A DNA stretch of 29,203 bases from Gracilaria caudata (GCA_030374735.1 JASCIV010000246.1:1-29203); one strand, 5' to 3'. Numbered from the stretch's first letter, positions 18,685 to 27,537 are shown. The notes: generated from the sequence alone by a model not told the origin. Made by a program: numbers and translations.

Positions 18685-18882
18685 CGCTCTCTCGATCTCG
18701 CTCTCTCTCTCTCGCTCTCGCTCTCTCTCGCGCTCTCGCTCTCTCTCTCGCTCTCGCTCTCGCTCTCTCTCTCTCTCTCGCTCTCGCTCTCTCTCGCGCT
18801 CTCGCTCTCTCTCTCGCTCTCGCTCTCGCTCTCTCTCTCGCTCTCTCTCTCGCTCTCTCGCTCTCTCGCTCTCTCGCTCTCT
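18685..18882. repeat. CTCTCG satellite with a 66-bp higher-order unit
   Basis: About 200 bp of CT and CG dinucleotides. Rare CGCG landmarks at 18729 and 18795 are 66 bp apart, and the flanking pattern of CT run lengths is the same around both, so a 66-bp block was duplicated as a unit. Translated Ser-Arg or Arg-Glu repeats are not genes. Confidence 0.85.
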
Positions 18883-19005
18883 TGTTCGTGAGTATGCTGG
18901 CTCAACTGCAGCGTAACGCGTAAAGTTTCTACTCAAGGAAGCGTTCTTTCGCTGGGAAACCCTGCATTCCATCAGGCTGTCGCGCAAGCCAATGTTTCAG
19001 CTGTG

Positions 19006-19025
19006 CGAATTGCTATAGCAATTCG
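19006..19025. repeat. Perfect 20-bp palindrome
   Basis: CGAATTGCTATAGCAATTCG is its own reverse complement. The half-site TAGCAATTC also occurs at about 18572 after CGCGA. It could be a dimeric protein-binding site or a small hairpin. Confidence 0.75.
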
Positions 19026-19116
19026 TTTGTAAAGCGTTGGGCTCCCGAAGATGTCCTGCAGATGAACCGGAATTGAGGTCATCATGATGGTGGTCCGTCT
19101 TTTCTCTACGACTTGT

Positions 19117-19601
19117 TCAGAGCAGGTTGTTTGCTAAAACGACGCCAACGTAGATCAAATGGCATGAGGCTAGAGCATGGTTCTGCAAGATCTGCAGGTT
19201 AACATCTTGATCGTGGAAGATCCAGAAGTTTGAGGTTGTGCTGTCGTTTGTCTGCTTGTGCAATCCTACAACAGATCTCTGCGGACAGATGCGAAGAGCA
19301 CCGACAAACTCCCAGCCGGACAATCTGGTCATATCTGACATTTCTTTTCCAGTTTCATACGAGCTCGTACAGCGCATAAACATCAAGAGTGTCGTAGTAC
19401 CAACAGCGCTACTTACTTCCGAGCACCGTCTCGTTTGCTTGCACTTTTTACGAAAGGTTTGAGAGTAGAACGCACGACGCTCACGAAAAGCAGGCTTCCA
19501 GGAAAACTTGCGCCATCTGTGCGTACATCATTTTGGTGTTGCTCGAAACTCAGATCGTCGAGAACGCAAAAAAGTTTTTGTGAACCAAGCAGCTCACGCA
19601 T
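19117..19601 (-). CDS. Candidate two-exon gene or gene remnant, function unknown
   Basis: Two minus-strand frames, 19601-19417 and 19324-19117, join in phase across a putative 92-nt intron (19416-19325; donor GTAAGT, acceptor ACCAG). The product would be about 130 residues: MRELLGSQKLFCVLDDLSF, a Ser/Val-rich middle, then LSGWEFVGALRICP, ending VLANNLL. The LFCVLDD string looks like a Walker B motif and PGSLLFVSVVRS like the strand after it, as in STAND/NB-ARC ATPases, but no P-loop is visible upstream. The acceptor lacks a pyrimidine tract. Codon use is unlike the confident genes. It may be a fragment, a decayed gene, or chance. Confidence 0.22.
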
Positions 19602-19660
19602 ATTCGTGCGTTTGTTACGCCTTCTGTTGCTTTGGCATTAACAGATCGTTCTGAACTTAC

Positions 19661-19983
19661 TCAACCCCACCCCCCCGCCGCCAAAAAAAAAGTTTGGACC
19701 ATTGAGATACGAAAAGCAAGCCAGCTGGCCATTCTCGGTAACAGAGCAAGCTTACACACTGAACAAACATCCCTAATGAAATCTTCATTGCTGCAGAATC
19801 TCAGTTGAGCCACGCTAAAACACGGATAAGAATGAGGAATCAGGAAGAACTGCTGGTTGTATTGGAGAGAATCACGTTCATCTTTTGTGCGTGCGAACGA
19901 ACATACATTTTTCCCAGTGACTTCTCCTTGTTCCAGTGAGGGCGATGTTTCTTCCAGAACTGCGCGAGATCAGCATTTCTCAT
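19661..19983 (-). other. Weak spliced-gene candidate with upstream TATA-like string
   Basis: A TATAAATATAG string near 20046-20036 precedes an ATG at 19983 (MRNADLAQFWKKHRPHW). A donor GTATGT at 19906 and a pyrimidine-preceded TTTTAG at 19815 define a 92-nt intron that rejoins in frame to QLRFCSNEDFIRDV and further open sequence. It ends at a TGA (19663-19661) lying directly before another GTAAGT. Homopolymer T and G runs just before the stop could reflect decay. No family is recognised. Confidence 0.18.
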
Positions 19984-21010
19984 TGTCCATAGAATGGTTT
20001 TCCCTTGGTTTGTGAAACTTGGATGACTCCGTAGGGCTATATTTATAATCATAAATCATTTCTACTTCTTGACCTTTCCGTACTCATTGTTTCCGGCGGC
20101 AAGACAGGAAAACAGAAACGGTTACTTTATCGTGCATACGTACGCTAGATTTCATGTAGGAGGCACTCAAGGCAGGTGAACGAGAAAGGCCGCCGTTAGC
20201 ACAGCTTACTATTAGCATGCGCAATGTAACTACGGTTACTCGTAGGACGGCTTTCTCCGAAGAACTGATATTATAGATATACATACATACATAAACATAC
20301 CGGACATCAGGTTGCCGGGAGCAAATGATGCGTCATTGATTTTGTCTAGTCATCGATCACAATGAAGAACAGATAACGAGACCAAAGTACTAATGTAGAA
20401 GTATCCTATGATTACAGGAGATTTTTCTCTGGTGGGTCAAGGTGACTGTTGAACACTGTTGTGCGTTGCAATGTATCTTCGCATCGCAAGAGTTCATCGC
20501 TTATCGTTGCTTTAGGGCGTCCACACACGGACTCTCCATTTCTGTTAAAAGTTGCGATGGAGTTAAAGAACACCAACCCTGTTATTTGGATCAGGAGGCA
20601 TTGCAAACTTTCTTGTTGTAAGGAGTACCCCTTACTAATAAGGGTTATTTGATATCCCAATTTAGAAGTGTACCATGCAGCTTTCATGCAGATCGTGGAT
20701 GCCATTGTGGCCGCATGGTTACAATCTGCAAAAACGCAACAGGCCACAGCCGGATAAGATAAGCATATACAGCGCGTCGACGCAATACCTGATGTATTCC
20801 AGAAACATAAACAACTAACGCAGTTCTCCAAAAAGGACGAAAGATACGCTGGTCACTGTTCGTCATCAAAGGACTGCAGACAAGTTTTCCTATCGTCATT
20901 AGCTGAATATCAATCTGAAATGATGAAGTAGTGAATACTGATGAAGAGCGGTAGCTTCTTTATTGCTTGTCTGTCGTAGGGCTCAGAACCTCAACTTCTT
21001 TTTCTTCATT

Positions 21011-21040
21011 CTCTCTCTCTCTCTTTCTCTCTCTCTCTTT
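21011..21040. repeat. CT microsatellite
   Basis: Two CT runs of 13-15 nt with one TTT interruption. No gene spans it. Confidence 0.85.
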
Positions 21041-21937
21041 ATGAGCACATAAGCCTAATTACAACTTACGGCGTTTCATTCATGGCTTTGGGCACATGAA
21101 CGTTTCACTTAACGTCCATGGTAGTAGTTCTGTCTCAAAGACGCCTCGAGTAGAATAGCATTAACAACTGGCGTTTTTCTCGGAGAATAGATACCCGACT
21201 TGTTGTTGTTCATCATTTGCTGGCTTTGATTAACTGCAACTTTGTCTCTAAACGACTCTAACTTTCATGGCAGGTTGCGGGAAACAATATGGGCAAGACT
21301 TTAAACGGATGACAAACTGCCAAGGTTAATAAAGGAGCAGCTGTTCGATTTAGCGCTGACATGAAGCTCCGTGTATGTTTCGCATGTGGTACCCTTACTT
21401 CAGAATATGTTGTTCACGCAAAGATAACAAGGTTAATTGTTTCCGAACGCATTCAGAAAGTGGTTTAAAGAAGCTTCAATTCTTTTTGACGCGTACATTT
21501 GCTTGTGACAACGTGGTTGTCTGTCGTTTCCTGCCGGGCCTTACGCATGATGGGCGCAACAAATTTAGAAGCGGCTCAATTTAGAAATCTCCCGTAATGT
21601 GTACAATACACGCGTTGTGAAGCTTTCCGTAAGCCGTATAATGTGCAACAACACTTTCGTCACCTCAGGTTAACGTTATGAACTAGATGGCGTCTACAAG
21701 AGATGTCAAAGTTAGCGATTTGTCTCGTCTGGTTTGGAGGCGGATTGTTAGCTTATAGCCACGGGTATGTCACAGGCAACCATGTAGCTTCAGATTAAAG
21801 GCGGCAAAAATGAACACATGTCCGAGCTAATGTTACTCCGATGTACTTCTGTCCGATTCGAGTTTCCAGAAACAATGGAAAGTTTTGTATGGTTGGGAGC
21901 TGAATGAAACTCCTCAAGCGAACGAGTTTGCAACACG

Positions 21938-21945
21938 TATAAAAG
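21938..21945 (+). promoter_or_regulatory. TATA box of the first GH12-like gene
   Basis: TATAAAAG, 93 bp before the ATG at 22038, within the context GAACGAGTTTGCAACACGTA. Nearly the same context surrounds the TATA box of the paralogue at 23699. A start near 21968 leaves a leader of about 70 nt rich in CA and AAC. Confidence 0.75.
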
Positions 21946-22037
21946 CACAAACGCTCTATCGAGAGAGAACAACGCCTCCCAACTCCATTTCCAACACACA
22001 TCAATTCACAACTACACTCACAACACACACATCAAAT

Positions 22038-22877
22038 ATGATTCCCACAAAACGCATCAATCATACATGTGTGCTCATAGCTTTTGCTCTGCACATTGGC
22101 TGCTCACAGGCACGTTCGGTGTTCACAGACAAAGTTTGCACGCCATCAAACTGTCCGAATTCCGCCACGCCTCCCACAGACAATGGCCGCTCACTTGGAA
22201 ACAAGGCATCAGGCGCGTTCAAGGGATACGTGGATACATGGGCAAGTAACGGCGCCTCTACGTTCACAACGGATATGATGGTAACATCGTCTCAAGCGTG
22301 GCCGCGAATCTCAGAAGGAACCACTACTCAACAGCATACAGCGGGTTACCCAATCTCTGTTGCGGACTACCTTGCACTTAGAGGGGGTCGATATATCTCG
22401 TACAACGGTTGGTGGGCAAAGAGAACAAATGGACCTAATGCTGGGAAATCACCGCGCGGAGCAAGGTACAATGGCGCGTATATCTGGTTGAATCACGCAA
22501 ACAACTTTAGGTCGGATGGAAAGACTCCTATTTGGCCGTATACGATTGAGATCAATGTGTGGAACCGACATGATAATGGCATTCGATCAGGTGCAAAAAG
22601 AACCGCAGACTATTATGATAGCAATGGACGGTATGAAGTGTGGGGACATGATGTGAATGCTGAGGGTGATAAGTTCTATGCTTATTATGTAATCCTGAAG
22701 GATAAGACCACCACGGATATGGTGCTCAACGTGAAGGCTCTTTTGCGTCATCTTCTTGATACCACAGATAGGTTGAAGAGCTGGCATCAGTTGATTGAAA
22801 TCTGCGTGGCGGCGGAAGGACATTCCGGCGCTGATGCGAAGTTCGGGGCGGACATCAATACCATGGGACGCCCTTGA
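22038..22877 (+). CDS. Secreted GH12-like protein, paralogue A
   Basis: 279 residues from the ATG at 22038 (MIPTKRINH). The frame is open upstream, but the TATA box lies inside that extension. A hydrophobic segment (10-24, CVLIAFALHIGC) is a signal peptide with probable cleavage near Ala25. The mature start has a CTPSNC pair. The C-terminal half follows the layout of glycoside hydrolase family 12 (secreted beta-1,4-glucanases and xyloglucanases): TIEINVWN (169-176) aligns with the EIMIW nucleophile strand, NGIRSGA with its P-x-G follow-up, YEVWGHD with the next strand, and IEICVAAEGHSGADAKFG (253-270) with the acid/base strand (AGxE-x-x-x-G...F). The candidate pair Glu171/Glu260 is 89 apart, close to the ~84 of characterised GH12 enzymes. 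The N-terminal half is not classical GH12, so substrate and activity are uncertain. Confidence 0.8.
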   Translation: MIPTKRINHTCVLIAFALHIGCSQARSVFTDKVCTPSNCPNSATPPTDNGRSLGNKASGAFKGYVDTWASNGASTFTTDMMVTSSQAWPRISEGTTTQQHTAGYPISVADYLALRGGRYISYNGWWAKRTNGPNAGKSPRGARYNGAYIWLNHANNFRSDGKTPIWPYTIEINVWNRHDNGIRSGAKRTADYYDSNGRYEVWGHDVNAEGDKFYAYYVILKDKTTTDMVLNVKALLRHLLDTTDRLKSWHQLIEICVAAEGHSGADAKFGADINTMGRP

Positions 22878-23690
22878 GGTTGAGAGATTCCGCGTTGTGC
22901 TTCTCTAGTAGTTGAACGACTGATACCGTTGTTGCAGAACGATAGTAGGCGCAGTGGACCATAATTACGCCGGCTGTGCGAGCATGGTGGTGCATGATAG
23001 CTTCAACATTGCTGTGTGTAGACCACTGCGGATTTCTAATAAACGATGTAAACAGTGCTCTCGTACGACGTGCGACGCGGAGCGCACGCGCTGGCGCTTC
23101 CAAGCAGCGCAGCACACGGTGTTCACGGCCAGTCGTGTGCACACCGATCGCCTCCGCGTTCACGCTTGTTAAGGACGGCCCTCACTACGAGGAGCTCTAT
23201 CGCTCTCTCTTTGCCTTCGTTGCGCTCGACAACTTGGCCCTCGATTACTACGGGTTATGTGCCAGTCCAAAGTTTGCATGGTGTGCAAACGTTGCATTAC
23301 TTTGCATCGCTGAGGTGCATATCTGTACTGTATTCAGTACAACTGGATAGAGGGAAGCGTTGAAGGTAAGCAAGCGGCACGGATTAGATAATTTCATCAT
23401 GATGATATGCTGTCCCATCTCTGCCACAACAGCGGCGTGGCGGAGAAGAAGGTGGAGAAGAAGATTTTGGACGACACAGAATGTTGAGGAAATAGTTGAG
23501 GGAATGCCGTGGGCTGGTTCGTCTCGGCGTTCAGAACAAAGGTTTGGTGCACTCCTGCGCGACTTTGAGCACACTGTTCTATTCGCGACTGTATGCTAGG
23601 GCAAATCGTTGAGCGCAAATTCATCTGCATCGATAGTGGTAGCAATCCAAGTAAGGGGAGCTTAGAAAGATCAACAACGAGGACGAATTC
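22878..23690. other. Spacer between the duplicated secreted genes
   Basis: No supported gene. Overlapping frames on both strands (for example a plus frame at 22976-23350 and a minus frame at 23248-23574) have no domain or signal peptide. The spacer is not visibly related to the sequence upstream of paralogue A until the promoter begins near 23670. Confidence 0.5.
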
Positions 23691-23698
23691 GCAAGACG

Positions 23699-23705
23699 TA
23701 TAAAT
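23699..23705 (+). promoter_or_regulatory. TATA box of the second GH12-like gene
   Basis: TATAAAT, 105 bp before the ATG at 23804. The preceding GGACGAATTCGCAAGACG aligns with the first paralogue's promoter, and a GAGAGAAC motif follows about 25-30 bp downstream in both. Confidence 0.75.
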
Positions 23706-23803
23706 CGAGCAGCCCCAGCCGAGGGAGAGAACGATGTGGTGCTTTTGAGTGCAGCTTCAAGTGTGAAGTCACACACACAATTGACATTACGAAGCACACC
23801 AAT

Positions 23804-24655
23804 ATGGGCATCAAAGGTGGCATGAATCACATGTGTGTGCTCCTAACAGCAATTGCGCTGAACGTTGTGTGCTCGCTGGCAGATTCTGTGTTCATCACCG
23901 AACTATGCACGCCATCACGGTGCACAGCTGCATCGCTTCCAGCTGCAGACAATTATCGTTCACTGGGAAACAAGGTATCAAGCGCGTTCACAGGATACTT
24001 GGATTCATGGGCAAGTGAGGGCGCGTATACGTTCACGACGGATATGATGGTGACAGGTTCAACAGCTTCTCAAGTATGGCCGCGAATCTCAGAAGGAACC
24101 ACCACTCATCAGCATACACCAGGGTATCCAATTTCGGTTGCGGACTATCTTGGGCTTGACGGAGGTCGATATTTGTCGTACAGGGCGTGGTGGACGTCGA
24201 GAACAAATGGTCCAGACGCTGGACAGTCGCCTCGTGGAGCAAGGTATAATGGGGCGTACATCTGGCTGAATGAGCCGAACAATTATGAGTCAGATGGAAG
24301 CACTCCTATTTGGCCGTTTGCAATTGAAATCAATGTGTGGAATCGTTATGACAATGGCATTCGACCAGGCGCGACCAGATTCGAGGATTACTACGACAAC
24401 GATGGACGGTATGAAGTGTGGGGACATGATGTAGTTGCTGAAGGGTACGGGTTCTATGCGTATTACGTGATCTTGCAGGAGAAGACAATCACTGATATGA
24501 ACATCAACGTGAAAGAGCTCTTGCGTCACGTTGTAGACAAAAGCGATAGGCTGAAGATGTGGCATGAGTTGATCGAAATCAGCGCGGCGGTGGAGGGACA
24601 TGTGGGGAGCGATGCGAAATTCGGGGCGGATATTTTCACATTGGGCCGCCCCTGA
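23804..24655 (+). CDS. Secreted GH12-like protein, paralogue B
   Basis: 283 residues from the ATG at 23804, with signal peptide MGIKGGMNHM followed by a hydrophobic core to ~25 (SLADS). About two-thirds identical to paralogue A by eye, without a gap over the last 140 residues. The same landmarks are kept: CTPSRC (35-40), WPRISEGTTT (92-101), GARYNGAYIWLN (145-156), AIEINVWN (173-180) with Glu175, GRYEVWGHDV (201-210), and AAVEGHVGSDAKFG (261-274) with Glu264. The Glu-Glu spacing is again 89. Family knowledge would make it a retaining beta-glucanase-like enzyme acting outside the cell or in the wall. Conservation of both candidate catalytic residues argues that the copies are functional. The stop codon is the first three bases of a 26-bp inverted repeat. 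Confidence 0.82.
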   Translation: MGIKGGMNHMCVLLTAIALNVVCSLADSVFITELCTPSRCTAASLPAADNYRSLGNKVSSAFTGYLDSWASEGAYTFTTDMMVTGSTASQVWPRISEGTTTHQHTPGYPISVADYLGLDGGRYLSYRAWWTSRTNGPDAGQSPRGARYNGAYIWLNEPNNYESDGSTPIWPFAIEINVWNRYDNGIRPGATRFEDYYDNDGRYEVWGHDVVAEGYGFYAYYVILQEKTITDMNINVKELLRHVVDKSDRLKMWHELIEISAAVEGHVGSDAKFGADIFTLGRP

Positions 24656-24678
24656 TCACGGCCCTGGGGCCGTGATCA
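24653..24678. repeat. 12-bp-arm inverted repeat overlapping the stop codon
   Basis: TGATCACGGCCC and its exact complement GGGCCGTGATCA are separated by two bases. The first TGA is the stop codon of paralogue B. A strong hairpin would form at the very start of the 3' UTR. Paralogue A lacks it. Confidence 0.85.
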
Positions 24679-24940
24679 CTGATCAGCACTCGCCAAACGA
24701 GCTGCCGCTTGGGGCCCAACTGCGCTCACGTGCGCAATCAACGTCGAGACCGCACTTGGCCCGCACACAACGCAGCAAGCCACGAGCACGGAACAAACGC
24801 CAGCGCCCAAAAAAACGAAAAAAGCGCACGACACGCACCAATCGCATGCATCGACGCGCAGATATCATGTAGCCCTGTATCCCTCTTCCGTCATCTCTGC
24901 TCAATCTCGGCCAAAGCCAAAAACGCCCAAGCTCGAGGAC

Positions 24941-24988
24941 GCTCCAGCACAAGAACGCTGCAGCACGAGAACGCTCCAGCGCCAAGGC
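24941..24988. repeat. Three 16-bp tandem units
   Basis: GCTCCAGCACAAGAAC, GCTGCAGCACGAGAAC and GCTCCAGCGCCAAGGC lie head to tail in the convergent spacer between paralogue B and the dileucine coiled-coil gene. Confidence 0.7.
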
Positions 24989-25033
24989 GCACCCACAGCT
25001 CAAGACCCAGTCTGCTCAAGCACACTCACTGAA

Positions 25034-25049
25034 CGATCGCTCGCGATCG
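25034..25049. repeat. Short hairpin (CGATCGC/GCGATCG)
   Basis: 7-bp arms around a TC loop, about 115 bp past the 3' end of the minus-strand coiled-coil gene. It may mark a 3' end. The stretch between it and the gene is A- and CA-rich. Confidence 0.6.
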
Positions 25050-25164
25050 AGCCCTTTTAATTCACACAACGCGAAAAGCTACAGAAAAAAAACTACACGC
25101 ACAGACACCCACCCACAACACACACAAACACATACACCACAAAAAAAACCACGGGAAGCGCTAT

Positions 25165-26031
25165 CTACGCGCGTAGAAGCGGCACGTTCTCACTCCGCGC
25201 CGCACGCGGTGTAGCAAACAGCGACAGCAGCTTTGCCACAAGATCGGCGCCCCATCTCCACACGGCCTCCAAGAAGCCGCTGACCGCCGCGAAGCGCCCA
25301 GAAGTGGCAGCTCCGCCATCCACGTCGCGCACAAGCGCGTGGCAATCGTCCTCGGCTACCGCGCTGTCACATTCGTCGTGCACGGGCACAGACGTGTGTT
25401 CCGCGCCAGTGGCGCTCACACAGGTGTCGCTTCTCAGCGTGTCGCCCGTATCGATGCTGGAATAACTGTGCGGCGACATGGAAGCCGCTCCCTTTGCGCC
25501 CGTCATGGTGTGTTGTTGCAGCTGACGCTCAAGAGACGTGACCAGCGCGCGTTCGGCATCCAATTTGTTCTTGCCATCCAGCAGCTGTTTCTCCAACGCC
25601 TCACATCTATCTGTGGCATCGCGCTGCAGCTTTGTCAATCGTTCACATTCATCGGCAGCATCGCGCAGTTGATCACTCACATCATCCACACGTTGCGTGA
25701 GTTGCTCCACATTGCTCTGCAACTGTTCGCAGTTCAATCGCAGTTGGTCACGTTCACTTTCCAACGCATCCCTCTGCGCGCCAAGCTCGCCCAACGAATC
25801 GTCCACAGACTTCCTGCCTCGCTGCGCCGTCTGCAACGCCTGCTGCGCCGCCGTTCTAGCCGCCACCGCGTCCGCAGCAACCGCCTCAGACGCCCTCAAC
25901 CTCGCGATGAGCTTTGCATTCAGCGCGCGCAAGCTATGTTCCAACGACGACGGCTGTGCGGGCGCGCTTCCTCGTCGTTGCTGCGCGTGTTTGGCGCGTC
26001 TGCCATTGGCGTTCTTCGTGGAGGAGGTCAT
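25165..26031 (-). CDS. Coiled-coil protein with amphipathic tail and acidic dileucine motif
   Basis: 288 residues from the ATG at 26031 (MTSSTKNANGRR). The upstream in-frame extension is Ala/Arg/Cys-rich and probably leader sequence. Residues 1-28 are basic. A continuous coiled coil runs from ~30 to ~175 with heptads such as LESERDQLRLNCEQLQSNVE and RVDDVSDQLRDAADECERL. A Ser/Thr/Asp-rich acidic linker follows (180-240). Residues 246-273 form a hydrophobic or amphipathic helix (FAAVSGFLEAVWRWGADLVA), and the C-terminus ENVPLLRA contains an E-x-x-x-L-L acidic dileucine signal of the type read by AP adaptor complexes. Together these suggest a tether or golgin-like protein peripherally bound to an endomembrane. 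That role is inference. It is divergent from the gene at 26608. Confidence 0.75.
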   Translation of the reverse strand: MTSSTKNANGRRAKHAQQRRGSAPAQPSSLEHSLRALNAKLIARLRASEAVAADAVAARTAAQQALQTAQRGRKSVDDSLGELGAQRDALESERDQLRLNCEQLQSNVEQLTQRVDDVSDQLRDAADECERLTKLQRDATDRCEALEKQLLDGKNKLDAERALVTSLERQLQQHTMTGAKGAASMSPHSYSSIDTGDTLRSDTCVSATGAEHTSVPVHDECDSAVAEDDCHALVRDVDGGAATSGRFAAVSGFLEAVWRWGADLVAKLLSLFATPRAARSENVPLLRA

Positions 26032-26279
26032 GTTCGATTGCAACACGCGCGCCGCACAGGCGTAGCGACACTCTCTCAAGACGGTTGCGGCTGAGGGCGA
26101 GCAGCGCGCGCGCGTGCAGCAGGGCAGGGCAGCAGCGGCAGCCGCGGTGCGCGCTTCCCGCGCGCGCAGCGCCTTTTGAAGCGGCTGAGAGAATGCGCCC
26201 ATCACGCAGCGCGTGCACATTACTTGGCAGCGCTGCCGCGAGCCACAGCGTGGCCTCGCTCACACGTGCACACGTTCCG

Positions 26280-26311
26280 CACAGCGCGTACACGTACCAC
26301 AGCGCGTACAC
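26280..26311. repeat. 14-bp repeat at 18-bp period in a divergent promoter
   Basis: CACAGCGCGTACAC occurs at 26280-26293 and 26298-26311, within a CA/GC-rich tract between the divergent genes starting at 26031 and 26608. It may bind a regulator shared by both. Confidence 0.65.
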
Positions 26312-26607
26312 AGCACGCACATGCGCGCAGCGCGCACACGCGGTCCACGTGTGGGCCGCGCCACATCCGCCGCCACGTTGGCAGGAGAGGGGGGGACGCC
26401 AGTGCTGTCACACACCACCCGTGTCTCGTGACTCGCTACCGCTCACCTCTCGCTACCCTGCAGCGTGCAGCGTCACTTGCACTTCTCAGCGCGCTCTGCG
26501 CGTAATCTACCTTCGTGTCTTTCAGTCGCGCTCTGTGTTCAGCCCCGCGCCCCGCCCCCTCCCCCCGTTCTGTTCCCAACCGCCTCCCGCCGTGGCCCCA
26601 ACTCACC

Positions 26608-27537
26608 ATGCCGTCCAGAATCCGCCACAACGCGTTGGCAAACGCGTTGCCCATCGACTATCGTCACAACAAAACCTTCTCCATCCCGTCGTCGTCGCGC
26701 GCCACGCCGGATGATTGGTCCTCCATGGCCGCGTACGCCACCGGTATTATCGCCGCTCGCTACTCGGTGGCCACCGCGCTAGGAAAGTCGCCGGAGAAGG
26801 ACTCCGCCTCGTTGTCCGAGGCCGCCGACCGCTTGCTCACTTCTCGCGAGGCGTCCATGTTCCTGGACTGGAAGAAGGACCCTAAGTCCGCGCTTCCGTC
26901 GCCTGACTGGCGCCGTCTTCGCACCTCTATCACCGGCTCTCCGGCCAATAGACGCCGCTGGGAGCAGTTTGTCCCCGCGCTGGCGCTGCTGTACGGCGAC
27001 CGTGATGTGAAGCTCTCGGCCGAGCATTGCAAGGGCTGGGCTGAAAAGTATGCAGACCTCATGCCGTTACTGGTGGCCGCGCGTAAGATGCATCGCGCAA
27101 GGTACTACGCGCGCTGCGTGGGTTCTTCGTCGTCCGCAAAGCTGGACTTCTTGGAGCTGTTGGCATGCCGCAAACTCATGAGCGAGATTGGCGCGCAGCG
27201 AATCAAGGCCAGTGGCAAGATGAAACAAATAAACAAGTATGCCGCCGACAAGGAGGAGGAGTTGTTGAGTCGCATCTCCAGGCTCAACATCACCGATGCG
27301 CCCAGTAGTCGCGACTCTGCCACCAAGATGTCCGAAGCGCGCGACGCTGTGTACTCGAAGCTCACCAAGACGCGCACGGAACGCATTGCTGATGCCGCCA
27401 TGGTGAAGAGACAGAATATTGAGTTGACTTGTCTGGAAACTGCGCTCCGTGTGCGAATCCAGGCGTTGGAGGAGCGTTTGGAGGCGTCTCGTCGGTCGGC
27501 GCCGTCCAGCGCGGGCAGGTCTAGATCTCGCCGATGA
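26608..27537 (+). CDS. Unrecognised helical protein with C-terminal coil and basic RS tail
   Basis: 309 residues from the ATG at 26608 (MPSRIRHNALANALP), preceded by CTCACC; the frame upstream opens only at GTG. No signal peptide or membrane segment is seen. Residues 60-240 are predicted mainly helical, with a W/F/Y-rich stretch (RRRWEQFVPALALLYGDRD) and KGWAEKYADLMPLLVAARKM. A charged helical coil runs from ~205 to ~300, ending in a Ser/Arg tail (SSAGRSRSRR) that suggests RNA or nuclear contacts. Codon use matches the confident GC-rich genes, and no comparable frame exists on the other strand. I recognise no family. The gene converges on the F-box-like gene, with 262 bp between their stops. 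Confidence 0.7.
   Translation: MPSRIRHNALANALPIDYRHNKTFSIPSSSRATPDDWSSMAAYATGIIAARYSVATALGKSPEKDSASLSEAADRLLTSREASMFLDWKKDPKSALPSPDWRRLRTSITGSPANRRRWEQFVPALALLYGDRDVKLSAEHCKGWAEKYADLMPLLVAARKMHRARYYARCVGSSSSAKLDFLELLACRKLMSEIGAQRIKASGKMKQINKYAADKEEELLSRISRLNITDAPSSRDSATKMSEARDAVYSKLTKTRTERIADAAMVKRQNIELTCLETALRVRIQALEERLEASRRSAPSSAGRSRSRR

Larger units (their letters stand above)
18365..21880. other. AT-richer, repeat-rich intergenic block
   Basis: Base composition falls sharply after the kinase/Sel1 gene. The block holds a CTCTCG satellite, a 20-bp palindrome, short CT and CATA microsatellites and homopolymer tracts. The only coding hints are minus-strand frames at 19117-19601, 19661-19983 and 20412-20899, some joinable by phase-compatible introns of 63-92 nt. 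None has a recognisable complete domain. The rest shows nothing I can name. Confidence 0.5.

Noticed and set aside
18530..18987. Ser-Arg (plus strand) and Arg-Glu (minus strand) repeat proteins
   Set aside because: Pure translation of the CT/CG satellite.
22855..23574. Several 80-120-codon frames on both strands between the GH12-like genes
   Set aside because: Mutually overlapping, without signal peptide, domain or promoter.
25339..26714. Plus-strand frames (251 and 266 codons) opposite the dileucine coiled-coil gene
   Set aside because: Arg/Leu-rich antisense translation of a heptad-repeat gene, not independent proteins.
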